Assembly: GCF_018831085.1 (NCBI RefSeq)
Contig: NZ_JAGPNM010000010.1
Coordinates: forward strand, 1 to 64,000
From: Rheinheimera oceanensis
GTDB taxonomy: Bacteria; Pseudomonadota; Gammaproteobacteria; Enterobacterales; Alteromonadaceae
Direction: 5' to 3'
DNA length: 64,000 nucleotides
In this document: in pieces, positions 1-8,017 of the stretch
Layout: each line of letters opens with the position of its first letter
How positions within the stretch are numbered: the first letter of the stretch is position 1
Made by a program: the position numbers and the translations under genes
Notes under the pieces: model-generated
Databases searched by the model: none
Told to the model about the DNA's origin: nothing
Seen by the model: only the letters and a program-made list of their open reading frames with translations

Positions 1-103
1 GTTTTGCCATTGAACACCTCTTCTAACGTGGTAATCTTACCACCTAAAATGGTGTCCGGTTTTATTAGACCACTACATTGAGCTTGTTCATGCCGCTTTC
101 TTA

Positions 104-661
104 ATGCATATAGAGAATGATGGCTTACCTTCAGATCCCATATCACACAAATCTCAAACCCAAGCGGCAGAAAAAATTGGTAGAAAAACTTTGTCTGAAT
201 TAGAAGGGTTGAGTGTAGATGGAGGGAAGTTAACAAAGTTAGTTTTGAGTCTTGGACGGATATTTCAGGTTATGGCAGCAGACGGCTCAGGCCACGCTCC
301 AGAAGTGAATCAGTTCTATATTAAGCAAGACAGCTTTGAAACTGAAAAACAAACTTTGGTAAATAATATATTGAACCAATCCGTAATGCATCTGGCTCTA
401 GTTAGGTCGCCAGGAACAAAATTAATGTCTGAAACCGACACTGCAGAATATGACTATAGATTGCATCCGATTTTTGCTCCCCTTTTCGTATTTAGTTACA
501 GGAAAAAGCGTAAGTTCTCATTAGCTGGCCGGCAGCTCATAGACCTAATTGAAAAACCCAAAGAAACTATCGGTGCAGTACTGGCACAAAGCGACAGGAC
601 CGATGATGAAGTTCTCCCCGACCAACTTCAACTTTTCGGATCTTTCTATGAGGGAAACTAA
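104..661 (+). CDS. C-terminal part of an unidentified protein (possibly an AAA-type ATPase), 5'-truncated
   Basis: 185 codons with a conserved-looking C-terminal half (an FAPLFVFSYRKKRK segment near residue 125). No P-loop or other catalytic motif is visible. The frame is open back to position 35, where it meets a stop at 32-34, and frame +1 is open from position 1 to a stop at 79-81. The ATG at 104 may therefore be internal to a longer gene broken by a frameshift, or the gene may be a relic. The ending reminds me of ORC/CDC6-like AAA ATPases that sit upstream of methyltransferase modules, but this is a weak impression. The next gene overlaps its end by 14 nt and the methyltransferase follows, so the three look like one operon. 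Confidence 0.45.
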   Translation: MHIENDGLPSDPISHKSQTQAAEKIGRKTLSELEGLSVDGGKLTKLVLSLGRIFQVMAADGSGHAPEVNQFYIKQDSFETEKQTLVNNILNQSVMHLALVRSPGTKLMSETDTAEYDYRLHPIFAPLFVFSYRKKRKFSLAGRQLIDLIEKPKETIGAVLAQSDRTDDEVLPDQLQLFGSFYEGN

Positions 662-1634
662 AGAACTCGTTGTCTATACGGAGACCTATGAAAATGCTTC
701 TCAATTTCGACCTAAAGAAAATAGTATTTTCATATTTGGTTCTTCAAGCGAAGATCGAGCAGGTCACATAGATTCGTGGCGAGCAACAGCAGAGAGCGTC
801 ACTTTTAAAGAGATCCATTCAGAAAGTAATATTAATTTCTTTCTAAAGGGTGAATTAAACCCATACTCATTGCGTTCTGATGGTGATCTTAGTCGATTCT
901 TTTCAACGCCAGACTCATATGATGTTGTATATCTCGATATTACTGGATTAACTCACTCTGTCTGGGCTGGACTGCTTAAAAAAGCCATTTTGTCGAAGCT
1001 ACATGTGATAGTAATTTATGTTGAGCCGGATAGCTATTTACGGAGTTCTGCCCCCGTTGAAGGCCAAATATATGACCTAAGCTCTCGTATTCAGGGGATT
1101 TCTCCGTTACCAGGATTCGCAGTTCTATCGTCTCGAGGAAACGCTGACTTTACATTTGTACCGTTACTGGGATTTGAAGGGACTCGTTTGAGATTTATGA
1201 TTGAGCAAGTACAACCTGGTCATGAAAGAATAACTCCAGTTATAGGTTCTCCAGGATTCAAACCATGGTATGTTTTTGAAACCTACCTTGGCAATAAATC
1301 CGCTTTGACTGAAACAGATGCATGGCAATCGGCTAGGTACGCTCCAGCTAACTGTCCGTTTAGCTGCTTTTATCTTTTGGAAGAAATATCAGAAAGCTCA
1401 GAAGCAAACGCTTTGAAAATCGCCCTGATCGGCACTAAACCACATGCACTAGGGGCAGTACTGTTTTCTATGTCATCGCAAAAACCTACGGAACTAGTGC
1501 ACGATCATCCAATTCGGAAAACCGGCCGAACAGATGGTATGGCAAGGCTTCTAGCTTACAACGTATCATTTCTGTTTGATGAAAACTCTGGCATCTATAA
1601 ACGTGCTCAGTTGACAACAAGCCGACGGCGTTAA
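648..1634 (+). CDS. Conserved hypothetical protein of a methyltransferase-linked module
   Basis: 328 aa from the ATG at 648. A longer reading from 549 would overlap the upstream gene by 113 bp, so 648 (14-nt overlap) is the likelier start. I do not recognise the family. The N-terminal half alternates hydrophobic strands and helices, such as YDVVYLDITGLTH and LHVIVIYVEPDSY, which suggests a Rossmann-like alpha/beta fold. The C-terminal part contains IGTKPHALGAVLF and DHPIRKTGRT segments that look like conserved motifs. No transmembrane segment or signal peptide is evident. It lies 5 bp upstream of an N6-adenine methyltransferase, so a role in a restriction-like or defence module is plausible but unproven. 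Confidence 0.6.
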   Translation: MRETKELVVYTETYENASQFRPKENSIFIFGSSSEDRAGHIDSWRATAESVTFKEIHSESNINFFLKGELNPYSLRSDGDLSRFFSTPDSYDVVYLDITGLTHSVWAGLLKKAILSKLHVIVIYVEPDSYLRSSAPVEGQIYDLSSRIQGISPLPGFAVLSSRGNADFTFVPLLGFEGTRLRFMIEQVQPGHERITPVIGSPGFKPWYVFETYLGNKSALTETDAWQSARYAPANCPFSCFYLLEEISESSEANALKIALIGTKPHALGAVLFSMSSQKPTELVHDHPIRKTGRTDGMARLLAYNVSFLFDENSGIYKRAQLTTSRRR

Positions 1635-1639
1635 ATTAA

Positions 1640-2686
1640 ATGATAGATGTACATTACACGCCAGCTAGCTTAGCTGAGGCAATGTTAGAAGCTCTACCAA
1701 TCGATTTTCAACCTGCAACGATAGCTGACTTTTCTGCAGGAGAAGGGGCTCTACTTATTCAGGCGCAGAGAAAATGGAGAAATGCTGTCATATATGCAAA
1801 TGACATTTGTCAGAATGGTGCCTGCAAACTGTTAAAATCAAATCCTAACTGGGTTGTATCATGCACAGACTTTCTTTCTAAAACGTCACATACAGATACT
1901 GAGTTTTCTGTTCATAAAAACGGTATTGATCTAATTCTGCTCAATCCACCATTTAGCGAGAGACGTAGAGGACGATTCGAAAGTGATTGGTTTTCAAAAG
2001 AAAAGTGGTCAGCTGGTCTGGCGACAACATTTGTTTTCTTATCACTCAAATATCTATCAAAAAATGGTTGTATGATCGCCATCGTTCCTGACGGCAGTTT
2101 GACAAGCATGAGGGACAAAAAAGGGTGGGAATTAATTTCAAGTAAGCATGTAGTCGAGGTGTTAAAGGAAAACCCAGTGAACTCATTCAAAGGGGCCGCA
2201 GCTAAAACTTCAATTATTATGATAAAAAAGAGGACTTCTAATGATTCAGTAAATGAAGTCACTAAATTCAATACTTCTAAATCTGAACGTAAAATTACGG
2301 TTCTACGCGGCAATGTTCAAATGCATAAGGTTGTAACCATTGATGCTGGGTTTAAACTAATTCACACATCAAATCTTTCTCTAGGTGAAGTTTTAGATGA
2401 AAATGCCCCAATGGTATCCAAAGGGTTAAGAGTGATTGGACCAGCAATTTTGTTTCCGAGAGTTGGTCAAGCTTCTCGGCAAAAAATATCCATACTGAGA
2501 GAGGGTTGTGAAGTTGTCCTTTCAGACTGCGTACTCGCTGTTGTATGCAAAAGCTCTGATTCTGCAAATTATTTAAAGGACAAAATTTTGGATAAATGGA
2601 GTGAATTTTTCAAATTGTATAGAGGGACAGGAGCCCCCTACATAACCATTGAGCGAGCATCACTTTTTCTTAACTCCCTTACATGA
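1640..2686 (+). CDS. N6-adenine DNA methyltransferase
   Basis: 348 aa. Motif I appears as DFSAGEGALL (about residues 29-38), a D-x-F-x-G-x-G-type S-adenosylmethionine-binding loop. Motif IV appears as LILLNPPFS (about residues 97-105), the NPPF form typical of N6-adenine methylases. The family transfers a methyl group from S-adenosylmethionine to adenine in DNA. The C-terminal half would serve target recognition, but no specificity can be read from it. It starts 5 bp after the preceding gene and is the last gene of the module. No restriction endonuclease is visible downstream; any partner may lie left of the window. Base composition is A+T-rich compared with the core genes, in keeping with acquired DNA. 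Confidence 0.8.
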   Translation: MIDVHYTPASLAEAMLEALPIDFQPATIADFSAGEGALLIQAQRKWRNAVIYANDICQNGACKLLKSNPNWVVSCTDFLSKTSHTDTEFSVHKNGIDLILLNPPFSERRRGRFESDWFSKEKWSAGLATTFVFLSLKYLSKNGCMIAIVPDGSLTSMRDKKGWELISSKHVVEVLKENPVNSFKGAAAKTSIIMIKKRTSNDSVNEVTKFNTSKSERKITVLRGNVQMHKVVTIDAGFKLIHTSNLSLGEVLDENAPMVSKGLRVIGPAILFPRVGQASRQKISILREGCEVVLSDCVLAVVCKSSDSANYLKDKILDKWSEFFKLYRGTGAPYITIERASLFLNSLT

Positions 2687-3227
2687 TATTGGATACTCTC
2701 ACTGCCCAAGCTGCTACTCGATTCTGGCCGAGTCGTCCCTACTGCCAAGGTAGGGACGACTCGGAGAGTCGCTACGCAAGGCCATTGCTCATGATGCCTT
2801 GCAACAGAACCTGCTGTTAAAAAAGCTGGGGCCATATCAGGGATACAAATTTTTTGTTGAAATACCTGATCGATGTGTTATCTTTTTGCTCGTAAACCGC
2901 TCGCTAAGAGCAAAAGTAAAAAGGGCGCATTATCTGCTGCCCGCAATACGCTTCTGAGGCGCTACATTCGTAGCAACGGGTCTAAAAGACCAAACTCCAA
3001 TGTAATCAAAACCACCGTAGTCTGGTATTGCCTTCAACAGAAGCCAACCAGCTCAGCTTGTGTTGCTTTAGATCAGTCAGCCCTTGTGTCGATTCGACAA
3101 CATACCCGGTTGCGACCGTGTATGTGGCTTTAAAACTCACCTTATTTGGCAGATGCCCCCTGATCTTTGGTTTTGATTTTTCTCTTGCTGAAAAGCACTT
3201 TCAAATCCACCAAATAGAGGAAAAAGC
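2687..3227. other. 541-bp non-coding stretch upstream of the recombinase gene
   Basis: No convincing gene. Short open frames at 2873-3133 and 3028-3231 have no recognisable product or good ribosome binding site. The stretch holds a perfect 15-bp inverted repeat (2728-2764) and presumably the recombinase promoter. An element end or attachment site may lie here, but I cannot place it. Confidence 0.5.
2728..2764. repeat. Perfect inverted repeat, 15-bp arms with 7-nt loop
   Basis: CCGAGTCGTCCCTAC at 2728-2742 pairs perfectly with GTAGGGACGACTCGG at 2750-2764. There is no T-run after it, so it is a weak candidate for an intrinsic terminator. It lies between the methyltransferase module and the recombinase and could be a REP-like element, a recombination site or a transposon end. 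Confidence 0.6.
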
Positions 3228-4091
3228 ATGAGCCAATTAGGTTATCGTTTAAATCAGATGGTCAATATTCATCATAAAGAAAGCAGTTACAGCACCCGAA
3301 ATAGCCGCGGTAACATTTTGGATTTGGCAGCCAAACAACTTTTGGAAGGCGGCTTTAAATTGCGAGATCCAAGCGGCTTAAAAACCAAGCACATTGATTA
3401 CCTGGTGTCGAAATGGCAACAAGACGGTATTGCCGACAAAACAATGAAAAACAGGCTGGCGGCAATTCGCTGGCTAGCAGATAAGATAGGCAAACGTAAT
3501 ATTGTTGCCCGGGATAATGACGATTATGGCATTGCCACGATCCGCAACAACCCTGTAGGCAAGTCTAAGCAGCTAGATAATGACAAGCATAGCAAAATAA
3601 AATGTGAATTTATAAAGCTGTCACTGCGTTTGCAGCAGGAGTTTGGTTTGCGTCGGGAAGAAGCTATAAAATTCAATGTTTCCTACGCTTGGCAAAATAA
3701 TCATATCCGGCTTAAAGGTTCGTGGACCAAAGGTGGTAAGTACCGTGAGGTTCACATAACGACTCAGTCACAACTGGATCTGCTAAAAAATATCAGTGTC
3801 ATAACCAAAGCCGCTCTTATACCGGCAACATCCAATTATGCCCAACAGCTCGGGCTATATGAGCGCGAAACCGTCCGGGTTGGTCTAAACAAGAACCATG
3901 GCTTACGCCATCATTACGCTCGGCAACGTTATCTGGAGCTGACTGGCTGGCAATGTCCGGCAAATGATGGTCCTAAACGTAAAACTTTGAGTGCTGAACA
4001 GCATGCAATTGATACTGCTGCCAGATTGCAGATTAGCAAAGACCTGGGACATGAGCGACTATCCATCACCTATGCTTACTTGGGCAGTTGA
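3228..4091 (+). CDS. Tyrosine recombinase (Integrase_1-like family)
   Basis: 287 aa. The N-terminal domain (about 1-115) resembles a SAM-like core-binding domain. The C-terminal catalytic domain shows Arg in GLRREE (about residue 141), a Lys in the beta-hairpin region (KGGKYREV), the HGLR box (H-x-x-R, about 225-228), a downstream His in LGHERL and the nucleophilic Tyr in TYAYLG near the C-terminus. All catalytic residues of a working tyrosine recombinase appear present. The insertion between the HxxR box and the last His is typical of the proteobacterial Integrase_1 group rather than IntI. ATG at 3228 is preceded by AGAGGAAAAAGC, a good ribosome binding site. The first palindromic site lies 30 bp after its stop codon, which suggests that this enzyme acts on those sites (inference). 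Confidence 0.85.
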   Translation: MSQLGYRLNQMVNIHHKESSYSTRNSRGNILDLAAKQLLEGGFKLRDPSGLKTKHIDYLVSKWQQDGIADKTMKNRLAAIRWLADKIGKRNIVARDNDDYGIATIRNNPVGKSKQLDNDKHSKIKCEFIKLSLRLQQEFGLRREEAIKFNVSYAWQNNHIRLKGSWTKGGKYREVHITTQSQLDLLKNISVITKAALIPATSNYAQQLGLYERETVRVGLNKNHGLRHHYARQRYLELTGWQCPANDGPKRKTLSAEQHAIDTAARLQISKDLGHERLSITYAYLGS

Positions 4092-4121
4092 CCAATTACC
4101 AAGTAGTTTTATCAGCCTGAG

Positions 4122-4139
4122 AATTTGGCATGCCAAATT
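4122..4139. repeat. Cassette-boundary palindrome, copy 1
   Basis: Perfect 18-bp palindrome AATTTGGCATGCCAAATT, 30 bp downstream of the recombinase stop codon and 34 bp upstream of the next start codon. Its position next to the recombinase suggests the array's primary attachment site (inference). Confidence 0.9.
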
Positions 4140-4173
4140 TCCAGGCTATTTATCCACAACGGAATTTTAAATT

Positions 4174-4359
4174 ATGTCTGAAGCATCGTTTGATAAGCAT
4201 TTTCACATCGAAGACTTAGCAGTAGCCAAAAGGTTTGTGGAGGATTTGAACAATCCGCAAAAAGTCCGCTATACGAAACGCAATTTGGACGTCGAAGACA
4301 AGAAGGGGGTTAAGCTTTTACAGCTTAAATTAGAAACCTTACCCGCTAAAAAAGCTTAG
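4174..4359 (+). CDS. Small hypothetical protein (first cassette)
   Basis: 61 aa, charged and Lys-rich, with no recognised domain, signal peptide or membrane segment. It fills the 255-bp unit between palindromes 1 and 2 almost completely, as in a minimal one-gene cassette. The ribosome binding site upstream of ATG 4174 is weak. It is the only reasonable frame in the unit, and that is the main reason to believe it. Confidence 0.5.
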   Translation: MSEASFDKHFHIEDLAVAKRFVEDLNNPQKVRYTKRNLDVEDKKGVKLLQLKLETLPAKKA

Positions 4360-4376
4360 AGCGTTCCTGATAAAGG

Positions 4377-4394
4377 AATTTGGCATGCCAAATT
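4377..4394. repeat. Cassette-boundary palindrome, copy 2
   Basis: Perfect 18-bp palindrome between two convergent genes, where an operator would not be expected. It is preceded directly by TTCCTGATAAAGGAA, a small inverted repeat whose last bases merge into the palindrome. Copy 5 has nearly the same flank. Confidence 0.9.
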
Positions 4395-5151
4395 AATACT
4401 CTCCGACATCAGTGGCCTTGCCATCAACAAGAACCCATTTATAGTAAAAGTCTCTAAAATTACGCGGAATTTTGATAAAACCTTGTCCAATCTCGATAAG
4501 AGGCGTCTCGACAATACCAAGAGCTTTTAATGCACCTATTAGCTCCCAATTTTTAGATCTTGCTGTATCCTTCTCAAAAAATGGTGGAAAATACTTATAA
4601 ACCTTGAGTTCAACATCTATTAATCCAGAACTGTTATCGAGCACCCCCAGAACAATCTCCTCAACCCCATCTGAGTCGATATCGGCCTGAGCAATAAAGT
4701 ACCTATTGGACGACAAGGGTGCTTTGTACTCTTCAGCAGTCTCATAACCCAGACTAAAACAATGCTCAAGCCGGGTACTGCTTCCATTGTGAAAATAGAC
4801 CTGAAAGGCAATATCACTTTGTTCAAAATAGCCACATGCAACTTTTGGGTAATTAGCAAAAGATTGCTTTACAAGATTTAACTTTACGCCTTTGCCGTTG
4901 CACAGGTCATCAAAAGCAAATTCAACCGCATTAAGTTTTGATGACCCTGTTAGGAAACTAAATTTTCTTTTATTCAGTTTTAAGTGCTCAAACCATGGCA
5001 AAAATTCACTTCTGACCAGAGGAACGATGCCAGTCATAGCGGCAATAAAGACGATAAGTGGTTCCAGATTAATATCGGGAAAAATGAGCCATGTCAGAGC
5101 TGCAAGAATAACAACGATTGAAAGCCAAAAAGGGAGGGTTAAACGTTTCAA
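4393..5151 (-). CDS. Membrane-anchored hypothetical protein with an FG-GAP/Ca-binding-like motif
   Basis: 252 aa. Two hydrophobic segments at the N-terminus (about residues 7-24 and 29-47) suggest a membrane hairpin followed by a soluble domain. Around residue 155 the sequence AQADIDSDGVEEIVLG resembles the D-x-D-x-D-G-x-x-E loop of FG-GAP/VCBS-type repeats. Its stop codon touches palindrome 2 (the two overlap by 2 bp), and palindrome 3 lies 15 bp upstream of its start. It is therefore a one-gene cassette in the reverse orientation to the first. Function unknown. Confidence 0.7.
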   Translation of the reverse strand: MKRLTLPFWLSIVVILAALTWLIFPDINLEPLIVFIAAMTGIVPLVRSEFLPWFEHLKLNKRKFSFLTGSSKLNAVEFAFDDLCNGKGVKLNLVKQSFANYPKVACGYFEQSDIAFQVYFHNGSSTRLEHCFSLGYETAEEYKAPLSSNRYFIAQADIDSDGVEEIVLGVLDNSSGLIDVELKVYKYFPPFFEKDTARSKNWELIGALKALGIVETPLIEIGQGFIKIPRNFRDFYYKWVLVDGKATDVGEY

Positions 5152-5165
5152 TTAATGTCCTTCAA

Positions 5166-5183
5166 AATTTGGCATGCCAAATT
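5166..5183. repeat. Cassette-boundary palindrome, copy 3
   Basis: Perfect palindrome that extends to 22 bp here (5164-5185, AAAATTTGG...CCAAATTTT). It lies between two minus-strand genes. Confidence 0.9.
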
Positions 5184-5184
5184 T

Positions 5185-5454
5185 TTAGCAACTTGCCTTC
5201 CAGTCCATAATAACACTCGCCAGTTCTTCCTCAAGACAATAAAAATAGGCTGTTGGAACGCCCAGCACCTGGCTCAATGCAATAACGGTTTTGAAGTCAG
5301 GCGCATGCACCCCGCGCTCATACTGGTTCATTCGCGCAGACGCGACAAAGCGATCCATCCCGGCAAGAATGCCGAGCTGCTTTTGCGACAGGCCACGCAT
5401 TATGCGGGCTTGTTTCAGGCGCGTTGGGAAGGGCGAACCGTCAGTATTATTCAC
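5185..5454 (-). CDS. XRE-family transcriptional regulator
   Basis: 89 aa, essentially one Cro/C1-type helix-turn-helix: RLKQARIMRGLSQKQLGILAG followed by the recognition-helix region and NQYERGVHAPDFKTV (about residues 12-60). It is divergent from the lipoprotein gene at 5571. The 116 bp between them hold two CTAAG-N5-CTTAG inverted repeats, likely operators through which it controls itself and the neighbour (inference). A decayed copy of this gene start and the same operator pair lies at 11750-11945. Confidence 0.85.
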   Translation of the reverse strand: MNNTDGSPFPTRLKQARIMRGLSQKQLGILAGMDRFVASARMNQYERGVHAPDFKTVIALSQVLGVPTAYFYCLEEELASVIMDWKASC

Positions 5455-5479
5455 AGTGTGAGATATTGGCTATTGAAAA

Positions 5480-5528
5480 CTAAGATTTTCTTAGCTTTAA
5501 TAGCAGCTAGATACTAAGGAATACTTAG
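5480..5528. promoter_or_regulatory. Paired operator-like inverted repeats
   Basis: CTAAGATTTTCTTAG (5480-5494) and CTAAGGAATACTTAG (5514-5528) share a CTAAG-N5-CTTAG pattern and start 34 bp apart, between the divergent XRE regulator and lipoprotein genes. A second pair at 11897 and 11931 has the same 34-bp spacing. They are probably bound by the XRE protein. Confidence 0.6.
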
Positions 5529-5570
5529 CGCTCTGAGATTCAGGCTGCCGAATATTAAAGAAGTGAGAAT

Positions 5571-6365
5571 ATGAAGATATCAGTAGTAGCTCTAACCTGT
5601 GCTGTAGCCCTTGCTTGTAGCGGCTGCGTTACCGTAACAAACGGCAACGGCGACAAGTACGAGCTGTCGACAAACGGTCTGAACAAGCTTAATTCTAACG
5701 AGAGCAAAGCTGTTGCCAGCGCTAACACTCAAGCGTCAGCAATCTGCAATGGCACAGCTCGGCTTGAGCAACTAAAGCAAAACTCTGAGTTTCACGATGC
5801 TGCTTATGTCGGTTATCACCTCGAGGGCAGCAAGCCAGTTATCTCTTTGGAGCAGTTTATTCAGAGTAAAACTGAGAAATTTAAAGAGTTCGAACGGGCT
5901 AGACGGCAGCAGGCGTTCAAAGCCTATTACAGCGAAAAACAGCACCGGGGCACTTACTACGTGGCTGGGCTGGCAGAGCTGGGCGAGTATGATTTCACTA
6001 CGAAGTCCTTCCCTATCACCTTTTACAATCAGTTTGAAATAACGCTGGATGGCCAAGGCGCGCATATATACTCAGTTCAAACCGACCGCTTCGACACTGT
6101 GGCTGTGCCAGCTGAGCACGCAGAGGCTTTCCTAAAGCACATCACCAAAGCACGCCCAGGCCGGATGGAGATCGAACCTGAGTTGGCCTTAGCCCTTAGC
6201 GCCACAGGAAATAAGAACACCAGCAGCAAAAGGCGTATCCGCTACTACGCATCGTTTAACGATGTGACAACCAATGGCAACCAGCTGGTACTCAAGCCAG
6301 ATACGGTGCTACTTGAAAACACTGCTGGCGATTGCAGCTCGGTCATAACGCCGACCAAAGGCTAA
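5571..6365 (+). CDS. Putative lipoprotein of unknown function
   Basis: 264 aa. A short basic start is followed by a hydrophobic stretch and two candidate lipobox cysteines (VALAC, Cys16; CSGC, Cys19), which suggests a type II signal peptide. The mature part is soluble and charged, with no domain I recognise. It shares a cassette (palindromes 3-4) with the divergent XRE gene, so it may be repressed by that protein. The ribosome binding site is GAAGTGAG before ATG 5571. Confidence 0.65.
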   Translation: MKISVVALTCAVALACSGCVTVTNGNGDKYELSTNGLNKLNSNESKAVASANTQASAICNGTARLEQLKQNSEFHDAAYVGYHLEGSKPVISLEQFIQSKTEKFKEFERARRQQAFKAYYSEKQHRGTYYVAGLAELGEYDFTTKSFPITFYNQFEITLDGQGAHIYSVQTDRFDTVAVPAEHAEAFLKHITKARPGRMEIEPELALALSATGNKNTSSKRRIRYYASFNDVTTNGNQLVLKPDTVLLENTAGDCSSVITPTKG

Positions 6366-6378
6366 TTTATTCATTAAA

Positions 6379-6396
6379 AATTTGGCATGCCAAATT
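6379..6396. repeat. Cassette-boundary palindrome, copy 4
   Basis: Perfect 18-bp palindrome (extendable by one A on the left but not symmetrically), 14 bp after the lipoprotein stop codon and 20 bp before the next start codon. Confidence 0.9.
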
Positions 6397-6415
6397 CCCA
6401 TAGAAGGTACGCATT

Positions 6416-6622
6416 GTGTTAGGTAAAGTATTAAAAGTGACAGGCTTGGTAGCTCTTGGAACATTAGATGTTCTTTTATCTGGGTCAGAGGACAGCGACA
6501 GTGATCAGCTGGACATGCTGGATGACGGTATGGGTAATGTTATTGCTGATGGCGAACATATGAGCCGGTCAGAAGCCGAAGACGCTCAGGCTCTGGGCCA
6601 GATGTACGATACCTTTTACTGA
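6416..6622 (+). CDS. Small acidic hypothetical protein
   Basis: 68 aa from a GTG start with AGAAGG 8-9 nt upstream. A short hydrophobic N-terminus (VLKVTGLVALGTLDVLL) is followed by a very acidic region rich in Asp, Ser and Glu. It could be a small membrane-associated protein. It fills the 259-bp unit between palindromes 4 and 5 alone. Function unknown. Confidence 0.55.
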   Translation: MLGKVLKVTGLVALGTLDVLLSGSEDSDSDQLDMLDDGMGNVIADGEHMSRSEAEDAQALGQMYDTFY

Positions 6623-6637
6623 ATTTCCTGTAATAGG

Positions 6638-6655
6638 AATTTGGCATGCCAAATT
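6638..6655. repeat. Cassette-boundary palindrome, copy 5
   Basis: Perfect 18-bp palindrome between two convergent genes. Its left flank, TTCCTGTAATAGGAA, nearly repeats that of copy 2. Confidence 0.9.
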
Positions 6656-6685
6656 TTATAACTTACTAAGAGCTGGCTAAATACA

Positions 6686-8017
6686 TTAAGGTTGTTTATG
6701 AGTGCTGAACAACATATCAGATAATGTCATATTAAATAATGGGTTATCGTCAACAATTTCTTTCTGAAGTCGCCCCCACAGAGGCTTTAACTGTTTTCGG
6801 ATTGCCTGCGACTGCATTATTTTTGCAGCACGATAACCATAAGTAACAAAATTGCGATTGCTGAGATGGGAGTAACGTTCATAAAGCTTGTGTTTAAATA
6901 ATCTGGTAACTTCCTTCCCTGCAATAATCTCCCTGTAGTTAGCCTTACGTTGGGTTTTTTTAGCCAGGCGAACGCCTGATTTCATTCGGCCCGAAAATTT
7001 TGCCAAAGCTGCTGAGCGAATTAATTTATGCTGCCCATCAAAAATAAAACCAAGGTACTGTAATGGCTTATTTGATTGCATCACGGAACCAAATGGCCAA
7101 AAATCACGGATCTCAGTTTTTTTAGGGTTAATATCTAGTTTTACTTTGGCAATCTCAGCCATTACAGCCTTTTCAACCAAATCTTTATAAGCCGTCGGGA
7201 CGATAAATAACATGTCGTCGCAGTATCTGTAGTAACAGCCATCGTACTGTTCAGCGATATTCTTAGCTGCAACATCAAACGTCAGCATATAAATATTCGA
7301 TAAAAGAGCGCTAATAGGAGAACCTTGTGGTACCCCCTTTGAATCCGCATTTACCTGAATCAACTTATCCGCACGAATAACGCGACGGAACACTTCTGGC
7401 TCACATATCTTAAAGCGACCATTTTTGGGATTATTCTTCGCTATTTTTAATCGCTCATATACCGTATCACGGCATACTTTCGAAAATCGGGTAATTGAGC
7501 GGAATACATTGAAATGATCATTTGGGAGCTTGTCGGCCCCTAAAAGGTAACACCAATGCTCTTTTAATATTTGATGATCTAAGTTGTCGAAAAAACCGGT
7601 GATATCAAGTGCTATGGCGCTGCATGATCGACGCTTTTTAATTTCCTCAAAAGCGTCATTAGCAAAATTGATATTACTTTTACCCAAGGCCCGAAATGCA
7701 ATTACGTTCTTATCTAGACCTCTTTCCTTTAGAGCGACCTCATATTTAGCAGACAATAGTCTGGAATAATATGAATAGATATGGGAATCAAGATGGCCAG
7801 CATAAGCTATGGGGCGTTGTTTTACTTTCTTTTCAACTTCACCTTGGTCATTCTTAACAACCTTGAAGCTTTCGATGGTGTAATGTACCAAAGGAAAAAA
7901 AGCATGTGTGGCAACACTATTGGTATTTGTAACAATTGCAGTCGCTTTTTTTAAACCGATTGGTGCATCAAAGTGGATATACCCCCGCATTCGATACCAA
8001 TCATGTTTTTTTACCAT
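6686..8017 (-). CDS. drt2: Antiviral reverse transcriptase, DRT2 (UG2) type
   Basis: 443 aa, a single reverse transcriptase domain. Motifs seen include ALDITGFFDNLDH (first catalytic Asp, about residues 142-154), GVPQGSPISALLSNIYM and the YCDD box near residue 265, then LGFIF. There is no maturase or endonuclease domain as in group II introns. The N-terminal WYRMRGYIHFD segment recalls DRT2 proteins. The decisive evidence is upstream: a ~277-nt leader holds two ACA triplets exactly 120 nt apart, whose junction would create a promoter and an endless ORF, as described for Klebsiella DRT2. In that system the enzyme copies its ncRNA by rolling-circle reverse transcription and phage infection leads to Neo protein and growth arrest. 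Family assignment is from memory plus this architecture. Confidence 0.85.
   Translation of the reverse strand: MVKKHDWYRMRGYIHFDAPIGLKKATAIVTNTNSVATHAFFPLVHYTIESFKVVKNDQGEVEKKVKQRPIAYAGHLDSHIYSYYSRLLSAKYEVALKERGLDKNVIAFRALGKSNINFANDAFEEIKKRRSCSAIALDITGFFDNLDHQILKEHWCYLLGADKLPNDHFNVFRSITRFSKVCRDTVYERLKIAKNNPKNGRFKICEPEVFRRVIRADKLIQVNADSKGVPQGSPISALLSNIYMLTFDVAAKNIAEQYDGCYYRYCDDMLFIVPTAYKDLVEKAVMAEIAKVKLDINPKKTEIRDFWPFGSVMQSNKPLQYLGFIFDGQHKLIRSAALAKFSGRMKSGVRLAKKTQRKANYREIIAGKEVTRLFKHKLYERYSHLSNRNFVTYGYRAAKIMQSQAIRKQLKPLWGRLQKEIVDDNPLFNMTLSDMLFSTHKQP

Noticed and set aside
2873..3231. Short plus-strand ORFs upstream of the recombinase
   Set aside because: Overlapping frames, no ribosome binding site and no conserved-looking features.
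6686..8017. Group II intron maturase or retron reverse transcriptase
   Set aside because: No maturase/endonuclease domain or intron structure is seen, and the upstream RNA shows the DRT2 120-nt arrangement rather than a retron msr-msd.
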